NCBI GenBank assembly: GCA_023055505.1
Contig: JALIRH010000116.1
Coordinates: 744,001-808,000, forward strand
Reading direction: 5' to 3'
DNA: 64,000 nucleotides
Source of the DNA: Callipepla californica brunnescens
Taxonomy: Eukaryota > Chordata > Aves > Galliformes > Odontophoridae
Shown here: positions 1 through 11,042 of the stretch, piece after piece
How positions within the stretch are numbered: the first letter of the stretch is position 1
How the letters are laid out: each line of letters opens with the position of its first letter
The notes under the pieces: generated by a model
Told to the model about the DNA's origin: nothing
Seen by the model: the letters and a program-made list of their open reading frames with translations, nothing else
The model's database searches: none
Translations under genes and position numbers: made by a program

Positions 1-345
1 TGGACTTGCGGCAGTTCAGATGGAGGAGCAGGTCTCTGACTGTCTCTGCTAGGATCACAGGGGGTGTATGATGCGCTTCGTCCCAAACTTCCAGGTCAGG
101 GCAAAAAGTATCCTGAGTTAACTGATCTGTCTATTAAAGAGAGACGTGAAGAAGGCATTGAGAACCTCAGCCTTTTCCTTATCCTCTGTGGTTCCATTCC
201 CTGCCGCATCAAGTAAAGGAGAGAAATTCTCCTTAGTTCTTTTACTGTTCATATATTTGTAAAAGGATTTTTTGCTCTGCTTTACTGCAGTAGCCAGTCT
301 AAGTTGGAGCTGGGCTTTTGCATTTCTAATTTCCTGCCTGTATTG
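1..345 (-). mobile_element. CR1-type LINE ORF2 fragment
   Basis: Read on the minus strand, this stretch encodes recognisable CR1 non-LTR retrotransposon ORF2 protein from the segment just before and into the reverse transcriptase. Short diagnostic pieces are KAQLQLRLATAVK, FYKYMNSKR, SPLLDAAGN and KAEVLNAFF, followed after a frame change by VRDLLLHLNC. At least one frameshift (around 110-150) separates the two parts, so it is a dead fragment. It runs off the left edge of the window. CR1 is the dominant LINE of birds and also occurs in reptiles, which supports an avian source. The right boundary is approximate. Confidence 0.85.
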
Positions 346-532
346 GAGGGGAGCAGAGGCTTGCTTTAAATGTGGAGTAAGGAAGGAAAGGATGGAGAAG
401 GATCTTGTGAACTGAGGTGGGAAGTGGGTATTTAGTCATTGGAAAGCCATTTTGAACTTTTACTACCTGAACGCTGTACATTTTGGGTTAGTCTTCCTTA
501 ACTTTCTGTTGGACTTCTTGTTTTTCAATCAG
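346..532. other. Unassigned spacer or intron before the first XPO1-like exon
   Basis: No coding similarity or repeat was recognised. It ends in a pyrimidine-rich tract and the AG acceptor at 531-532, so its right part is probably intron of the XPO1-like copy. The preceding XPO1 exon is not visible here; the CR1 fragment lies where it might be expected. Confidence 0.4.
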
Positions 533-3246
533 GTGCATCCGTTCTGTGGAGCAGTAGGATACGTGGTTGGGGCGCAGACAGACCGGACTGTACAGGAGCA
601 TCTGATAGAAAAACACATGCTGCTCCCTAATCCAGTATAGGACTGCAGAATTCGGCAGGCAACAAAAGTCAGACGGTACATTTTGTGTATTCAACTAAAG
701 TAAAAGTGCTGAATGTTTGTTGTTATTCCATTTTTTTTTTATCTGTGGAATGAAGTGAACTTGGCTGTGCTGAACTTTTATAAAGCAATGGTTGATCTGG
801 CAGTAGAAGTGTTGAAGGAGACCTAAACAACTGAGACTGGTTTAAATCCAGTTGAAGAACTTGACAGAACATGCTTTAACACAGCGTGTAAGATAACCCT
901 AAACGTGAAAGTGACCGTTTTTGTATTAGAAGATAAATGGCGTTTTCATTGACTGACTGGAGTTAGCTCAGTTCTTTTCCACAGAATGTTGATGTTCTGA
1001 AGGATCCTGAAGCCGTTACGCAGCTTGGTAGCATTCTGAAAAGCAGCGTAAGGGCATGGAAAGCAGCTGGCCGCCCCTTTGTGATTCAGCTGGGAAGAAT
1101 TGATTTAGATATGCTGAATATGTCCAAGTGCCCAAGTGAAAACATGTCTGCAGCTCTTGAGGCTGACGGTAAGAAATTGCACGTCCTTCCTAACAGCGGG
1201 ATGGGCAGTGCACGTGATCAGGTTGTGAATTTGCTGGGCTTATCTCATTGCGTGTCTGTTGGTGGTGGTGGTTTTTGTTGCTTCTTTGTGTGTGCGTTTG
1301 GGCAAGAGAATGCCTGAAAATGTGCTTGCTTAGGTTCTTGTTTTTGTTAGCCAGATGTTTTGTTCAAAGAAACTCTGATTGCGGAAGGAGGAAAGCTCTT
1401 CAAGTGTGAGTTTAGGAAGGGTACCGGAGACTGCTGACTAATAGCAGTCTTGTGGAGACACAGTTGTAAGTTCTGACTTCATCGTTTTAGATAAGAAAAG
1501 ACCCTAGGACGTTGGCAGAGTTTTGGTTTGGTGATATTCTACTACTGAAACAGCTTTCTTACAGAAGTGTAACTTCAGTGAAGGCGCCTCAGATTTGTCA
1601 CAAACTAGACTGGTAATCACTGAGGAGGAATTAGGAGCTACTCGAGTTACCTAACCACTGTTACCTGGAAAAAATTGGGTCTGTGATATCCAAGTAGAAT
1701 GTGCTGCTGGAGCATCCCTTGAGGAATGAAGTGACTCGGTTATTGGAGCTGTGTTCTGACAGACTTTCTTACCCATGCAATGAATACACCTTGACGTAGC
1801 TTCTCAGAACTTAATGCATTCTTTTGATTCTGCAGCTCTAATTGCCAGAAGGTGCTTAAAACAAAAAGAAAACACAACGAGAGAAATAGGAAGCAGTTGC
1901 TAGGACTTGTAGTGGTGAGATTTTACTCGAGCAACAGCTATTGAGATGGCACTCGGCTCAGAGTGTGTTCTCACAGTTGTTATCTCTGATGGCAGCAGGA
2001 GCAGTTCTGCCTTTGTTTCCCTGGCTGCAGTCTGGTGAGGTTTTCCTTGGATGTACTGTTATGAGTGTGTGTCTGTGCACTCAGTTAGGGCAAGTTCTAC
2101 TGACGAGACTTGCATGGACTTGGACGTGAGAAAATGAAGTAAGAATTAGGCTCCTTGTAGTAAAGACAAGTTGGAACAATTCTGTTTGTGACCAAATCAG
2201 GAGCGTGCTTTAGAACACTGTATAGGTTGGTTCTTCTCATCACGCAGTGAGAGCCAGAGGTAAGCATGATCCTGAGAGCTGAAGGAACATTCCCTTCCTT
2301 GAAAAAGAAGCTGCAGCATTGTTTCTGAGTTGTACTGGCAGAGTGTGCTGTCAGCAGTAGCACTGGAATACTAAATTGCAACTTGGATCCATGGAGCTGA
2401 AGTAATGGGAAAATGGTTTTAATCTGCATAATATGAACGAGAGATCTTCCTTCTTTGTCATTTGGGTATAAAAATGAAACATTCTCAATCTTCTGGAAGG
2501 AGTTGAGGGGAATCTGTTTGTTGACGCATCTTAACCCAGATTCAGTGCAGCTTTGCTACCTTTCAGGCGAAGTGGAAACCAAGCAGCCCTTGGTTAGAAG
2601 GATGAGGACTGTAAAAAGGGAAAGTTTAGAACTGATTTCTGGCTGGGTGAGCAGGTCCAACGATCCTCAGATGGTAAGTAAATATGGCATCCAAAGAGTT
2701 GATAGGACACATTCAGGAGGAACTCTGCTCTTTTGCTGCAGTGCAGTTAACACTGTTCTGTTCACAAGAACTGGCTTCAGAACTGCAATATCTGCAGGAA
2801 GGATGATAAGCTGTGACCATACAGGGGTAGGCCTGAGCTGTGTTTTGAGTGCTTCAGGTAGTGTCAGCTGAGAGCAGTCCTAAGGGGAAGCAGGAAGGTG
2901 TAGGAGAGCCCTCAGGCAAGCACTGCTGGATGAACACAGTGTGTGGGAAGCATGTGGGCGTGTAAGTTCATTTTTAGCTTCTTTCCGAACTGCTGTGTGA
3001 GGCTTTGTTGGGTAACTGCACTGCTCTAAGCATGTCTTGCTCTTGATGTAGGTTGCTGAAAACTTTGTTCCTCCCTTGTTGGGTGCCGCTCTCATTGACT
3101 ACCAGAGAAATGTTCCAGCTGCTAGAGAGCCTGCAGTACTGGGTGCTGTGGCTGTGGCTGTAAAGAAGCTGGGTGGGCACATCGCTGCTGAAATACCTCA
3201 GATCTTTGATGCTGTTTTTGAGTGCACGTTAAATATGATCAAGAAG
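533..3246 (+). pseudogene. XPO1-like: XPO1 (exportin-1/CRM1)-like partial gene copy, four exons
   Basis: Four consecutive exons match exportin-1, the nuclear export receptor that binds leucine-rich export signals with RanGTP. Exon 1 is 533-667 (GAQTDRTVQEHLIEK), exon 2 is 985-1168 (AVTQLGSILKSSVRA), exon 3 is 2567-2673 (LISGWVSRSNDPQM) and exon 4 is 3052-3246 (LIDYQRNVPAAREP, then IPQIFDAVFECTLNMI). All introns have AG acceptors and GT donors (668 GTCAGA, 1169 GTAAG, 2674 GTAAGT, 3247 GTATTC). Splice phases are preserved, so the copy came from genomic duplication and not from an mRNA. It covers roughly residues 590-790 of the ~1,070-residue protein, within the HEAT-repeat solenoid. Exon 1 has an in-frame TAG at 638-640 where the family has a Trp codon. 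The following exon (family motif DFEEYPEHR) is absent before telomere-like repeats start at about 3993. The copy is most likely a truncated pseudogene, although exons 2-4 remain open. Confidence 0.88.
638..640 (+). other. Premature TAG in XPO1-like exon 1
   Basis: The codon after LLPNPV is TAG. Exportin-1 has Trp (TGG) at this place, so one G-to-A change explains it. The downstream 27 bases of the exon keep the family frame up to the donor at 668, so this is a point nonsense change and not a frameshift. Confidence 0.85.
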
Positions 3247-3992
3247 GTATTCCTATGTAAATTTTGGATAACGGAAAAAAAAAGAAAAGGGATTTTATAT
3301 TCAGGATATTGCAAGAAAGGGGGCAGGGCGTGTTATGCTATGTAGTTTACATAGCATTATTCTGTTGGGTGGAAATGAAGGTGAGGTTGATGAGCTGTGG
3401 CTGTCTGGGTGAATGTCTTGATCTCACTGACTTAATTTCTTGATCCAGTTCTGGAATTAAATTCGGAGTTGTTTTTCTGTTCCAGGACCTTGGGATGTCG
3501 TGGTCCTGGAAGCTGAAGTCTACTTGAAGTATATTCATACGTCCTTTGAGTAGAAGTATTGATTAGTTCTTGAAGTATTTCTTTCCTGATTTCCGTAGCT
3601 GCTAGAGTTTCTGTGTTACGGTTTACAGCAGGTACTTGCACAATAGATGGGTGCCGTTTTGCAGCAGTGTGAATCAGAAAGTGTATCCCTGTAGTGGCTG
3701 GGTGCTTAACCGCTGAGGCCGTCTGTCCTGTGCCTGTGGAGCAAGTGGTAATTAATGTTGTGCACTGACCAAATGTGGTTCACCCTGCTGACACTGTGTA
3801 AGTCCAGCAAATGGTCTTCTCAATCTATGGTGGTGAAAGTATGGGGAAAAATGTTGCTGGGAATCTGGGAACTGCATGCTTTGTTTTGTTTTTAGATTTC
3901 CTTAAAGCTGAGATCTCCATGGTAAGCCAGATTTTCTCTCCCAGATTTTCACAGTGAAAAGGCTGTATGGATTCAGGCCTTTTCTGCGACTG
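3247..3992. other. Intron or flank downstream of the last XPO1-like exon
   Basis: The sequence starts as intron after the donor at 3247. I found no further exportin exon on the plus strand and no recognisable mobile element. It changes abruptly into TTAGGG-like repeats at about 3993, which marks the breakpoint of the duplicated gene segment. Confidence 0.5.
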
Positions 3993-5365
3993 GTTAGGGT
4001 TAGGGTTTAGGCTAGGGTTAGGGTCAGCTTCAGGGTCAGGGTTAGGGCAAGGGTTAGGTTTTGGTGTAGATTTCGGTTTAGGGTAAGGGTTAGGGATAAT
4101 TTGAGTGTTAGCGTCAGGGACAGAAGTAGGTGAAGTGTTCATGTTAGGAGTAGCATTAGGGTTAAGTTTAGGGTTAGACTTAGGATTGGATTTGTATGTA
4201 GGGTTAGGGGTAGGGTTAGTTTGAGTGTCAGGGTGAGGTAAGGGGTAGGCCTCGGGTTTGGCTTTGTGTTAAGTAAAGGTTTAGGAATAGTTGTAGGGTT
4301 AGTGTTTGGATTAGGATTTGGTTTAATATTAGGAACATGTTTTGGGATAGATTTAGGTGAGGGTTGTGGTGATCTGATGCTTTTGGTTAGGTTTAGGGTT
4401 GGGCTTCCACTTGGGTTTTGTGGTAGGGTCTGAGTTTGGGTTAGGGTTAGGGTAGAGTTAGAATTAGGATTTGGGAAATGCTTCGAGTTCTGTTTAGGGT
4501 AAGGATTAGTGTTAGATTTAGGGTTTGAGTTAGGGTTAGGATTATGGTTAGGACTAGGGTTCTGTTAGGTTTTGGGTTAGGGTTATGGGTAAGTTTGTTT
4601 TAGTACTAGGGTAAGGTTATGTTTAGGGTTAGGGTTACGATTAGGGAAAGATTTAGTGATACAGTGTTAGGGTAAGTTTAGGTTATGGAATAGGGTTAGG
4701 TGTAAGATTGGGTTTAGTAATAGGGTTAGGTTTAGATTCTGGGTTAGGGTTAGAGATAGGGAAAGGGTTTGGGATTGTTTTAGGTTTTGGATTAGGTTTA
4801 GGATTAGGGTTAGGGAAAAAGTTTTTCTCAGTTTTATGATTGTGTTTAGAGCTAGGATTAGGTTGAGTGTTCATGTTAGCATTAGGGGAAGTTTTAGGTT
4901 TAGGTTTAGGTTTAGGATGCGATCTGTGTTTAGGGTTAGGGGCAGGGTCAGTTTGAGTGTAAGGGTCAGATTAGGGTTAGGCCTCTGGTTAGGGTTAAGG
5001 TTAGGAATAGGATTAGGTTTCAGGTTAGTGTTAGGGTTAGGCCTGGGATTGCTGTTAGGGTTAGGTTAAGGTAAGTCTTGTGGTTAGGGTTAGGTGTAGG
5101 AAAAGGGTTTTGGGGATAGGGATAGTGTATAGGTAAGGGTTAGAATTCGATTTAGGATTAGGCTTAGGGATAGGGTTTGTTTGAGTTCTAAGGTTAGATA
5201 CAGCATTAGAACTAGGTTGAGTGTCAGTGTTAGGATTAGGGTTTGGGTTACTGTTGAGGATAGGAATAGGGATAGGTTTAGGGTTATGCTTAGGGTTCAG
5301 GCTAGGTACAGGGTTAGGGTTAGGTTTAAGATGAGTGTTAGGCTTAGGGTAAGGATTGTGGTAAA
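3993..5365 (+). repeat. Degenerate telomere-like repeat block, TTAGGG on + strand
   Basis: The block is dense in GTTAGGG, TTTAGG and GGGTTAGG variants with few exact consecutive copies. It is not random decay. It contains recurring modules also found elsewhere in the window, such as GTTTGAGTGTCAGGGTGAG followed by GGGGTAGGCCT (near 4220-4250), and a GGTTGTGGTGATCTGATGC module at 4362-4380. Open frames such as those at 4836-5069 are periodic artefacts of 6-bp repeats. Confidence 0.9.
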
Positions 5366-5904
5366 AATGAGTTCTCTACTTGTTAATCAAACCGACTCGA
5401 GACAGATGTGTCCGTGTTTTTCAGCGTGTTTTTTTTTCTGAGAACTATGTAGTTTGTAGAAGTCTCAAAAGAGATATATCGATGTTTTGTCTAAAAACTG
5501 TAGTTTGTGCAAGTTGGAGCCACAGCGCTTAGTTCTAACACCTGGACAATGAACAACAGATAGCAGTGACCTTTGGAGAAACTGCAAAAGAAAAAGAAGT
5601 GAAAATCTCCTCTTGAGCGCGCGTGATCGGAGCTGAGGAAAACTATGGCCTTCATCATCTCGATCGCCAGGAGGCAGAGAACGACCCCCAGATAACAGCC
5701 AGCGCAGCCCAGGAAGAGAAAGATAAGACATGAATGCAGAGATAAGGGACAATGAAAAGAGGGGTTGGGGGGCCCTGTTGAGCACCTCTGGTGCAGAGGA
5801 GACTCCCAGCCGCCCAGCGCTGTTCCGCTCATTTCTTGCTTGCTCAATAAATTCCTTACTGTTGGCAACAGTTGGTGCGTATCGTTCTCTTCACACCTCT
5901 AACA
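5366..5904 (+). mobile_element. 5' LTR region of gammaretrovirus-like ERV
   Basis: Non-telomeric sequence starts at about 5366. The LTR proper may begin at 5366 or at the TGTAGTTTGTAG at 5448, and it ends in ACA at 5904, three bases before the primer-binding site. An AATAAA at 5846-5851 lies 53 bases before the end, as expected for an R/U5 border. The sequence between 5366 and 5448 could be LTR or captured flank. No matching 3' LTR was found in the window, so the exact 5' end cannot be set by comparison. Confidence 0.75.
5846..5851 (+). promoter_or_regulatory. LTR polyadenylation signal AATAAA
   Basis: A canonical AATAAA lies in the 3' part of the 5' LTR, followed by T/G-rich sequence, in the position usual for the R region. 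Confidence 0.7.
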
Positions 5905-5907
5905 ATT

Positions 5908-5925
5908 TGGTGCCGTGACTCGGAT
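5908..5925 (+). other. Primer-binding site, tRNA-His type
   Basis: TGGTGCCGTGACTCGGAT is complementary to the 3' end of vertebrate tRNA-His including its CCA. It starts three bases after the LTR end (ACA, ATT, TGG), the usual retroviral spacing. This fixes the plus orientation of the provirus and the LTR boundary. Confidence 0.88.
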
Positions 5926-6002
5926 CCAGGCGACTCTGCTGTGGAATTCCCACTCCAGGGGAGCACCCCGTCTTCGGACGGCCCCTGGGCTGGGGAACTT
6001 CT

Positions 6003-7461
6003 GTGCAGAGACCTGTAGCTCCGAACTCTAGGTACAGCTCGCAGGTAAAGCTACCGGACATACCACTAGAAAGTCCCCTAGGTTTAATGTTAAAACATTG
6101 GGGTGATTCTCCCTCTAGACGAGGAAAGAGTGAGGTGAAGATGGTACATGACTGTATGGAGGTATGGGGAGGAAAGCAGAGAAGGGCAGATCAGCTGTTC
6201 TGGCCAGTATTTGGGTCCTTTGAGGACCGGATCTGCCAGGCTCTAAACGCTTATGCAAATGAAAAACAGCCTTTGAATCTGGAAGATGGTGAGTATGCAA
6301 ATGATGTGTAGAATCTGATATTGGAACCTTTCTGTTCCCCCTAATTAAAAAAAGGAATACAACAGAGGAGGACATTATACACTATCCCCCCGCCTTACGC
6401 TCCCCCCGAACAGAATCCAGCGGCTCCGCCGGAGCAAGCTGAATCTGACTTGGGAGATGAACCTGAATGTGAACCCCTAGACTTCCCTAGGAGAAGGATC
6501 ACTAGAAGGCAAGCTAGGCAGGAGAGAGGTCAAGGAGGAAACGTTCTCCCTTTAAGAGAAATACCTGTAGCTACCGGAGGATCAAAGCCAGGAGCTGGCT
6601 ATGTTTCAGTTCCCTTCAACTCAGGAGATACATAAGGGAATTTCAGAAGGAGATGGGGAATTTGCTGGAGGATCCTTGAGGGGTCTCCGAGAGGCTAGAT
6701 CAATCTTCAGGTCCCAACCATTAAACTTGGGATGAAACACAGGCAATTTTGGGCATACTATTTAGAGCAGAAGAAAGGGATATGATCAGGAGGGCAGGTA
6801 CGTGAATCTGGGATCAGCAACACCCGGCTGGCCCAGGAGCAGATCTAAAGTGACCCTTACAGCGGCCCAATTGGGATAATCAGAGCCAGGAACATGGTAC
6901 TCACATGGCAGATTTGCGAGTTCTTATTATTCAAGGGATTAGAGAATCTGTCCCTCGGGGACAGAATATCAATAAGGCAAATAAGGCAAGCAACGGAAAA
7001 AAGATGAAACTCCTACTGAGTGGTTAGAGAGACTATGCAGAAATGTACAGTTCTATTCAGGATTAGATCCTGCTACCCCGTGGGGCGAGCTCTCCTGAAA
7101 ACGCGGTTTGAAGCTAGGTCCTGGACAGATATTGGAAGGAAACTAGAGAAGCTGGAGGACTGGCAGGAGAGAGGATTAGATGAATTGCTGAGAGAGGCTC
7201 AGAAAGTATACGTTAAGGAGAGAGGAGGAGACTCAGAAGAGGCAAGCTGGAAGTCTGATAGCCGCGGTAAGAGAAGGACAGAAGGGGGCGTTCCAGGCAA
7301 GGAGAAGAGGGAATATTCCTCGGGCAGAAAATGCGCTTCAACCCAAGCAGAACAGACCCAGAGATATGAGGACAGTTGAATGCTTCTACTGTCAGAAAAA
7401 GGGACACATGAAGAAAGACTGTAGAAAGAGAATCTGGGACGAGCAAATGTTTCAGGAGGAC
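6003..7461 (+). pseudogene. gag: Decayed gag of gammaretrovirus-like ERV
   Basis: Gag would build the virion core. A matrix-like segment has SPLGLMLKHW (about 6072-6101). A PPPY late-domain motif lies at 6387-6398, in a proline-rich p12-like segment. A major-homology-region-like stretch (IIQGIRESVP) is near 6927-6956. A nucleocapsid zinc knuckle of the C-X2-C-X4-H-X4-C type is intact at 7381-7422. The single zinc knuckle and p12-like PPPY segment are gammaretrovirus-like. The frame is broken several times, with stops at about 6309 and 6633 and a frame change just before the zinc knuckle, where one frame stops at 7377-7379. The true start is uncertain because no Met-Gly myristoylation start is obvious. 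The final codon precedes a TGA at 7462. Confidence 0.8.
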
Positions 7462-7464
7462 TGA
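7462..7464 (+). other. In-frame TGA at the gag/pol junction (readthrough-type)
   Basis: The zinc-knuckle frame ends at TGA followed directly by GGGGGTCAGGG. The same frame continues without a shift into the protease. Gammaretroviruses place a single stop here, usually UAG, and suppress it to make Gag-Pol, with a GGA GGU CAG context and a pseudoknot. The position and following bases match that arrangement, but the stop is UGA. Confidence 0.75.
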
Positions 7465-10400
7465 GGGGGTCAGGGACTCTATGTGCTGGGGACCTGGGAA
7501 AGAAACAAGCCCTTGATAAAATTGAAATTGGGTTCTCAGCGTCAGGAAATGGAATTTTTGGTAGAGTCTGGGGCAGAAAGATCGACTGTTCAATATTTAC
7601 CTCGAGGATGTTCTTTATCCTCGGAAGAGCTACAAGTAATTGGAACAAAAGGGGAACCTTTTATGGTACCTGTTGTAAAGCAGGTAGAAATAGAATCACC
7701 TAGCACCTATGGAACTGAGTCTTTTTTATTGGTACCTGAAGCAGAATAGAATTTGCTAGGGAGAGATTGAATTGTGGAGTTAGGAATAAATTTGGAAGTA
7801 AAAGATAGAGAATTAACTGTTCAGCAACGTACTCTAACGATAGAAGATGAGGCTAGAATTAACCCAGAAGTTTGGTAGAGTCCAGAATCAGTAGGGAAGT
7901 TAGACATAGAACCCTTTGAAGTGATTCTAAAGGACCCAGGCATTCCAATTAGGGTGAAACAATATCCCATTTCACAGGAAGGTAAATCAGGGCTACAACC
8001 TGAAATGGAGAGATTAATATCTAAAGAACTATTAGAGCCTTGTATGTCTCCCTAGAATACTCCCATACTCCATGTAAAAAAAAAAACCTTATGGCACATA
8101 CAGATTGGTCCACGACTCAAGGGAAATTAAGGAGAGAACAATTCCCCGCTTCCCAGTAGTGGCAAACCCCTATACGCTGCTCGGTCAATTGAAGCCAGAA
8201 TCTCAGTAGTATAGTGGAATTGATTTCAAGGATGCTTTTTGGACCTGCCCCCTGACGGCAGAATGCAGAGACTACTTTGTCTTCGAGTGGGAAGATCCAA
8301 ACACCCATAGAAAACAACAACTCAGAGGGACAGTGCTCCCACAGGGATTCACAGAATCCCTAACTTGTTTGGGCAAGCCCTTGAGCAAGTACTAAAAACT
8401 GATGAACTAAACCCACAGGCAACCTTAGTGCAATATGTAGATGACTTACTATTAGCTGGAACAGGCGAGGAGACAGTTAGACAGGAGAGCATTAAACTAT
8501 TGCATTTCTTTGGTTCAAAGGGGTTCCAAGTTTCAAAGGCAAAATGCCAATTTACAGAAGAGGAAGTGAAATATTTGGGACATTGGTTAAGCAAGAGAAA
8601 TAAGACATTAGATCCAGAACGGGCAAATGGGATTTGATCTTGAAAAGCCCCAAGAGGCAAGAGGCAGGTGAGGCAGATGTTAGGGCTGCTAGGATGCTGT
8701 CGACAATGGATTGAGAATGATAGCAGTAAGGTAAAGCTTTTATAGCAGAAACTAGTACAAGATGGCTGAAGAAAGTGGAGCCAGGAGGATGAGCAAAGAT
8801 TAGAAGACTTCAAGGTAGATCTTCTTCATGCACCAGCGTTAAGCTTACCTGATCTAAAAAGCCCATTTTACCTTTTTGTAAATACAGACGAAGGGATCGC
8901 TTTTGGAGTAGTGAGCCAGGAATGGGCCGGGAAGAAGAAGCCAGCAGGATACTTTTCAAAACTCTTGGATCCCGTTAGCCGTGGGTGGCCTACCTGTCTA
9001 CGAGCAATAGTTGCTGTAGCTCTGTTAGTAGAAGAAGCAGGGAAGATGACTTTCAGGGGTGAATTACAAGTGTATAGTCCACATGACAATAAGGGGAGTA
9101 CTCCAAGAAAAAGCAGAGAAGTGGATTACAGATGCTAGACTATTGAAATAGGAAGGAATCCTAATCCATTCTCCTCAATTAGAAATAGAAACTCCAAGTT
9201 TGCCAAATCCTGCTCAATTTTTCTATGGGGAACCAGATGAAGATTTAAGCCATGATTGCATTCAGTGTATAGAGTATCAGGCTAAAAGAGGGGAGGACTT
9301 AGAAGAGGAGAAGTTATTAGAAGGGGGCAAATGATTTGTAGATGGCTCCTCCCGGGTGGTAGAAGGAAAAGGAAAATCAGGGGATGCTCTACTAAACGGG
9401 AAAACATTTCCAGTAATTGAATCGGGAGCATTGGACAGAACGTGGTCAGCTCAGGCTGTGAAATTCTATACAATCCTTCCAGCCCTTCAAATGTTGAAAG
9501 GAAGCATTGGGACTATCTCTACAGATTCTAGGTATGCGTATGGGGTAGTCCATACCTTGGGAAAAAGATGGGAGGAAAGAGGATTGGTAAACTCACCCGG
9601 GAAAGGGTTAATTCACCAGTCGTTAAGAAGACAAACTCTGAGGGCAAGAAGAGAACCAGAGAAAACCAGAGATAGTACACGGAAAGGCACCAGAGGGCGA
9701 TGTCGGCTGAAATAAGGGGAACTAATTTTGCTGATGAAGAAGCGAAAAGAGCGGCTCCGACAAATGGAGGTTGAGGAAAAGGAGGGAAAATGGTTATTAG
9801 CTGATGGAAGAGAGGTAATCCCTAAAGCTTGGAGAAGATGAGAATTTCCTAAGCAGACTCATTGCGGGCTTCAGGCCTTGGTGGACCAATTCACAATGAA
9901 ATAGATGTGTATAGGCATTTCTAGCATAGCCAAAGGAATTGTAGATCATTGTATGATTTGGAGGAAAGGAAAGAAACAACAACTGAGGGAAAAAATACAG
10001 GGAGGAAGGGAATGGGCTGTCAGACCTTTTGCTCAAATGCAGATAGACTTCACAGATCTCCCCAGGGTTGGAAGATAGAAGTACTTCTTAGGAAGAATCG
10101 CCCATTGAACACATTTTCTGGAGGCCTACCCCACCGCTAGGGCAACAGCCCAGACAGTAATCAAGACATTGTTCGAACATATTATCCCCAGATATGGGAA
10201 CATGGAAGTTGCAGATTCAGCTAGAGACCCTCACTTTGTATTAAAGGCAGTGTAAGAGGCTTTAGCTCCAATGGGGACCAAATGGGAATATCGCACCCCA
10301 TGGCACCCACAGAGCTCTGGAAAAGTAGAAAGGTCGAATGGGGAACTTCCAAAGCGGCTTACTAAAGGAATGATTGAAACCAAGATGTCTTGGATGAAGT

Positions 10401-10856
10401 GTTTGCCACTGGCACTACTTAACTGAAGAACAGAACGAAGAAGAGAGACTGGAATATCACCTTTTGAAATGGGATATGGAATGCCATATGATTTAGAACT
10501 CCCATCGGAACATCCCAAGGTAGAAGAAAATACAGGAATATTGAATTGAAATGAATAAGAGAAGGAATGAATGAAGAATGGAAGGACTGGTGGTCCAACG
10601 GCCTCCGCTAGATATGGCAATACATGGAATCAGTCCAGGAGACAAGGTTTAAATTAAAACGTGGAAAGAGTCATCTCTAACTCCCCGCTGGGAAGGACCT
10701 TTTCTTGTTTTATTAGCAACAGAAACAGCCATCCGGACAGCTGAGCGCAGATGGATCCATGCAAGCCATGTGAAAGGACCAATCCGTGACACAGGACCCC
10801 AGTGGGAGGTGTCCAAGACTTCGGACGATCTACAAACCACTCTAAGAAAAATGTAG
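7465..10856 (+). pseudogene. pol: Decayed pro-pol of gammaretrovirus-like ERV
   Basis: Domains occur in the usual order. Protease comes first; its active-site triplet reads ESG at 7564-7572 instead of DTG or DSG. Reverse transcriptase follows, with an LPQGF segment near 8338-8352 and an intact YVDD at 8434-8445. RNase H has DGSS beginning at 9341, with a TGA at 9332-9334 just upstream. Integrase keeps codons for all three catalytic acidic residues (GAC 10046, GAT 10214, GAA 10328) and ends with the gammaretroviral WIHASHVK at 10752-10775. Many stops (for example about 7747, 7876, 8053 and 8635) and frame changes show it is inactive. Reverse transcription and integration were its ancestral roles. 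No env follows. Confidence 0.85.
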
Positions 10857-10859
10857 AAC

Positions 10860-10890
<31 letters not shown>

Positions 10891-11042
10891 TTAACAGACG
10901 AGAAAACTCAGTCATTTCCTTGTATGCTTTGTATGTATATTGTATATGTATTGTGCATTGTATACGATGAAGATTGGTGAATTCGCTCTTCCTATGAATT
11001 CCATTTAGGATTTCACTTTGCTTCAAATAAGGGGAAGGATGC
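10857..11042 (+). other. Terminal remnant downstream of ERV pol
   Basis: A T-rich tract with a GTTTT pattern (10860-10892) is followed by about 150 bases of AT-rich sequence with no recognised env or LTR. The purine-rich AAGGGGAAGG near 11030-11039 could be a polypurine-tract relic. Telomere-like repeats resume at about 11043, so env and the 3' LTR appear deleted. Confidence 0.45.

Noticed and set aside
1169..2566. Open frames at 1941-2129 and 2097-2429
   Set aside because: They lie within an intron of the XPO1-like copy and show no similarity I recognise or supporting signals.
6115..6375. Minus-strand open frame within gag
   Set aside because: It is a shadow of the gag remnant on the plus strand.
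10857..11042. 3' LTR of the first provirus
   Set aside because: No sequence here resembles the 5' LTR at 5366-5904, so I treat the 3' end as deleted.
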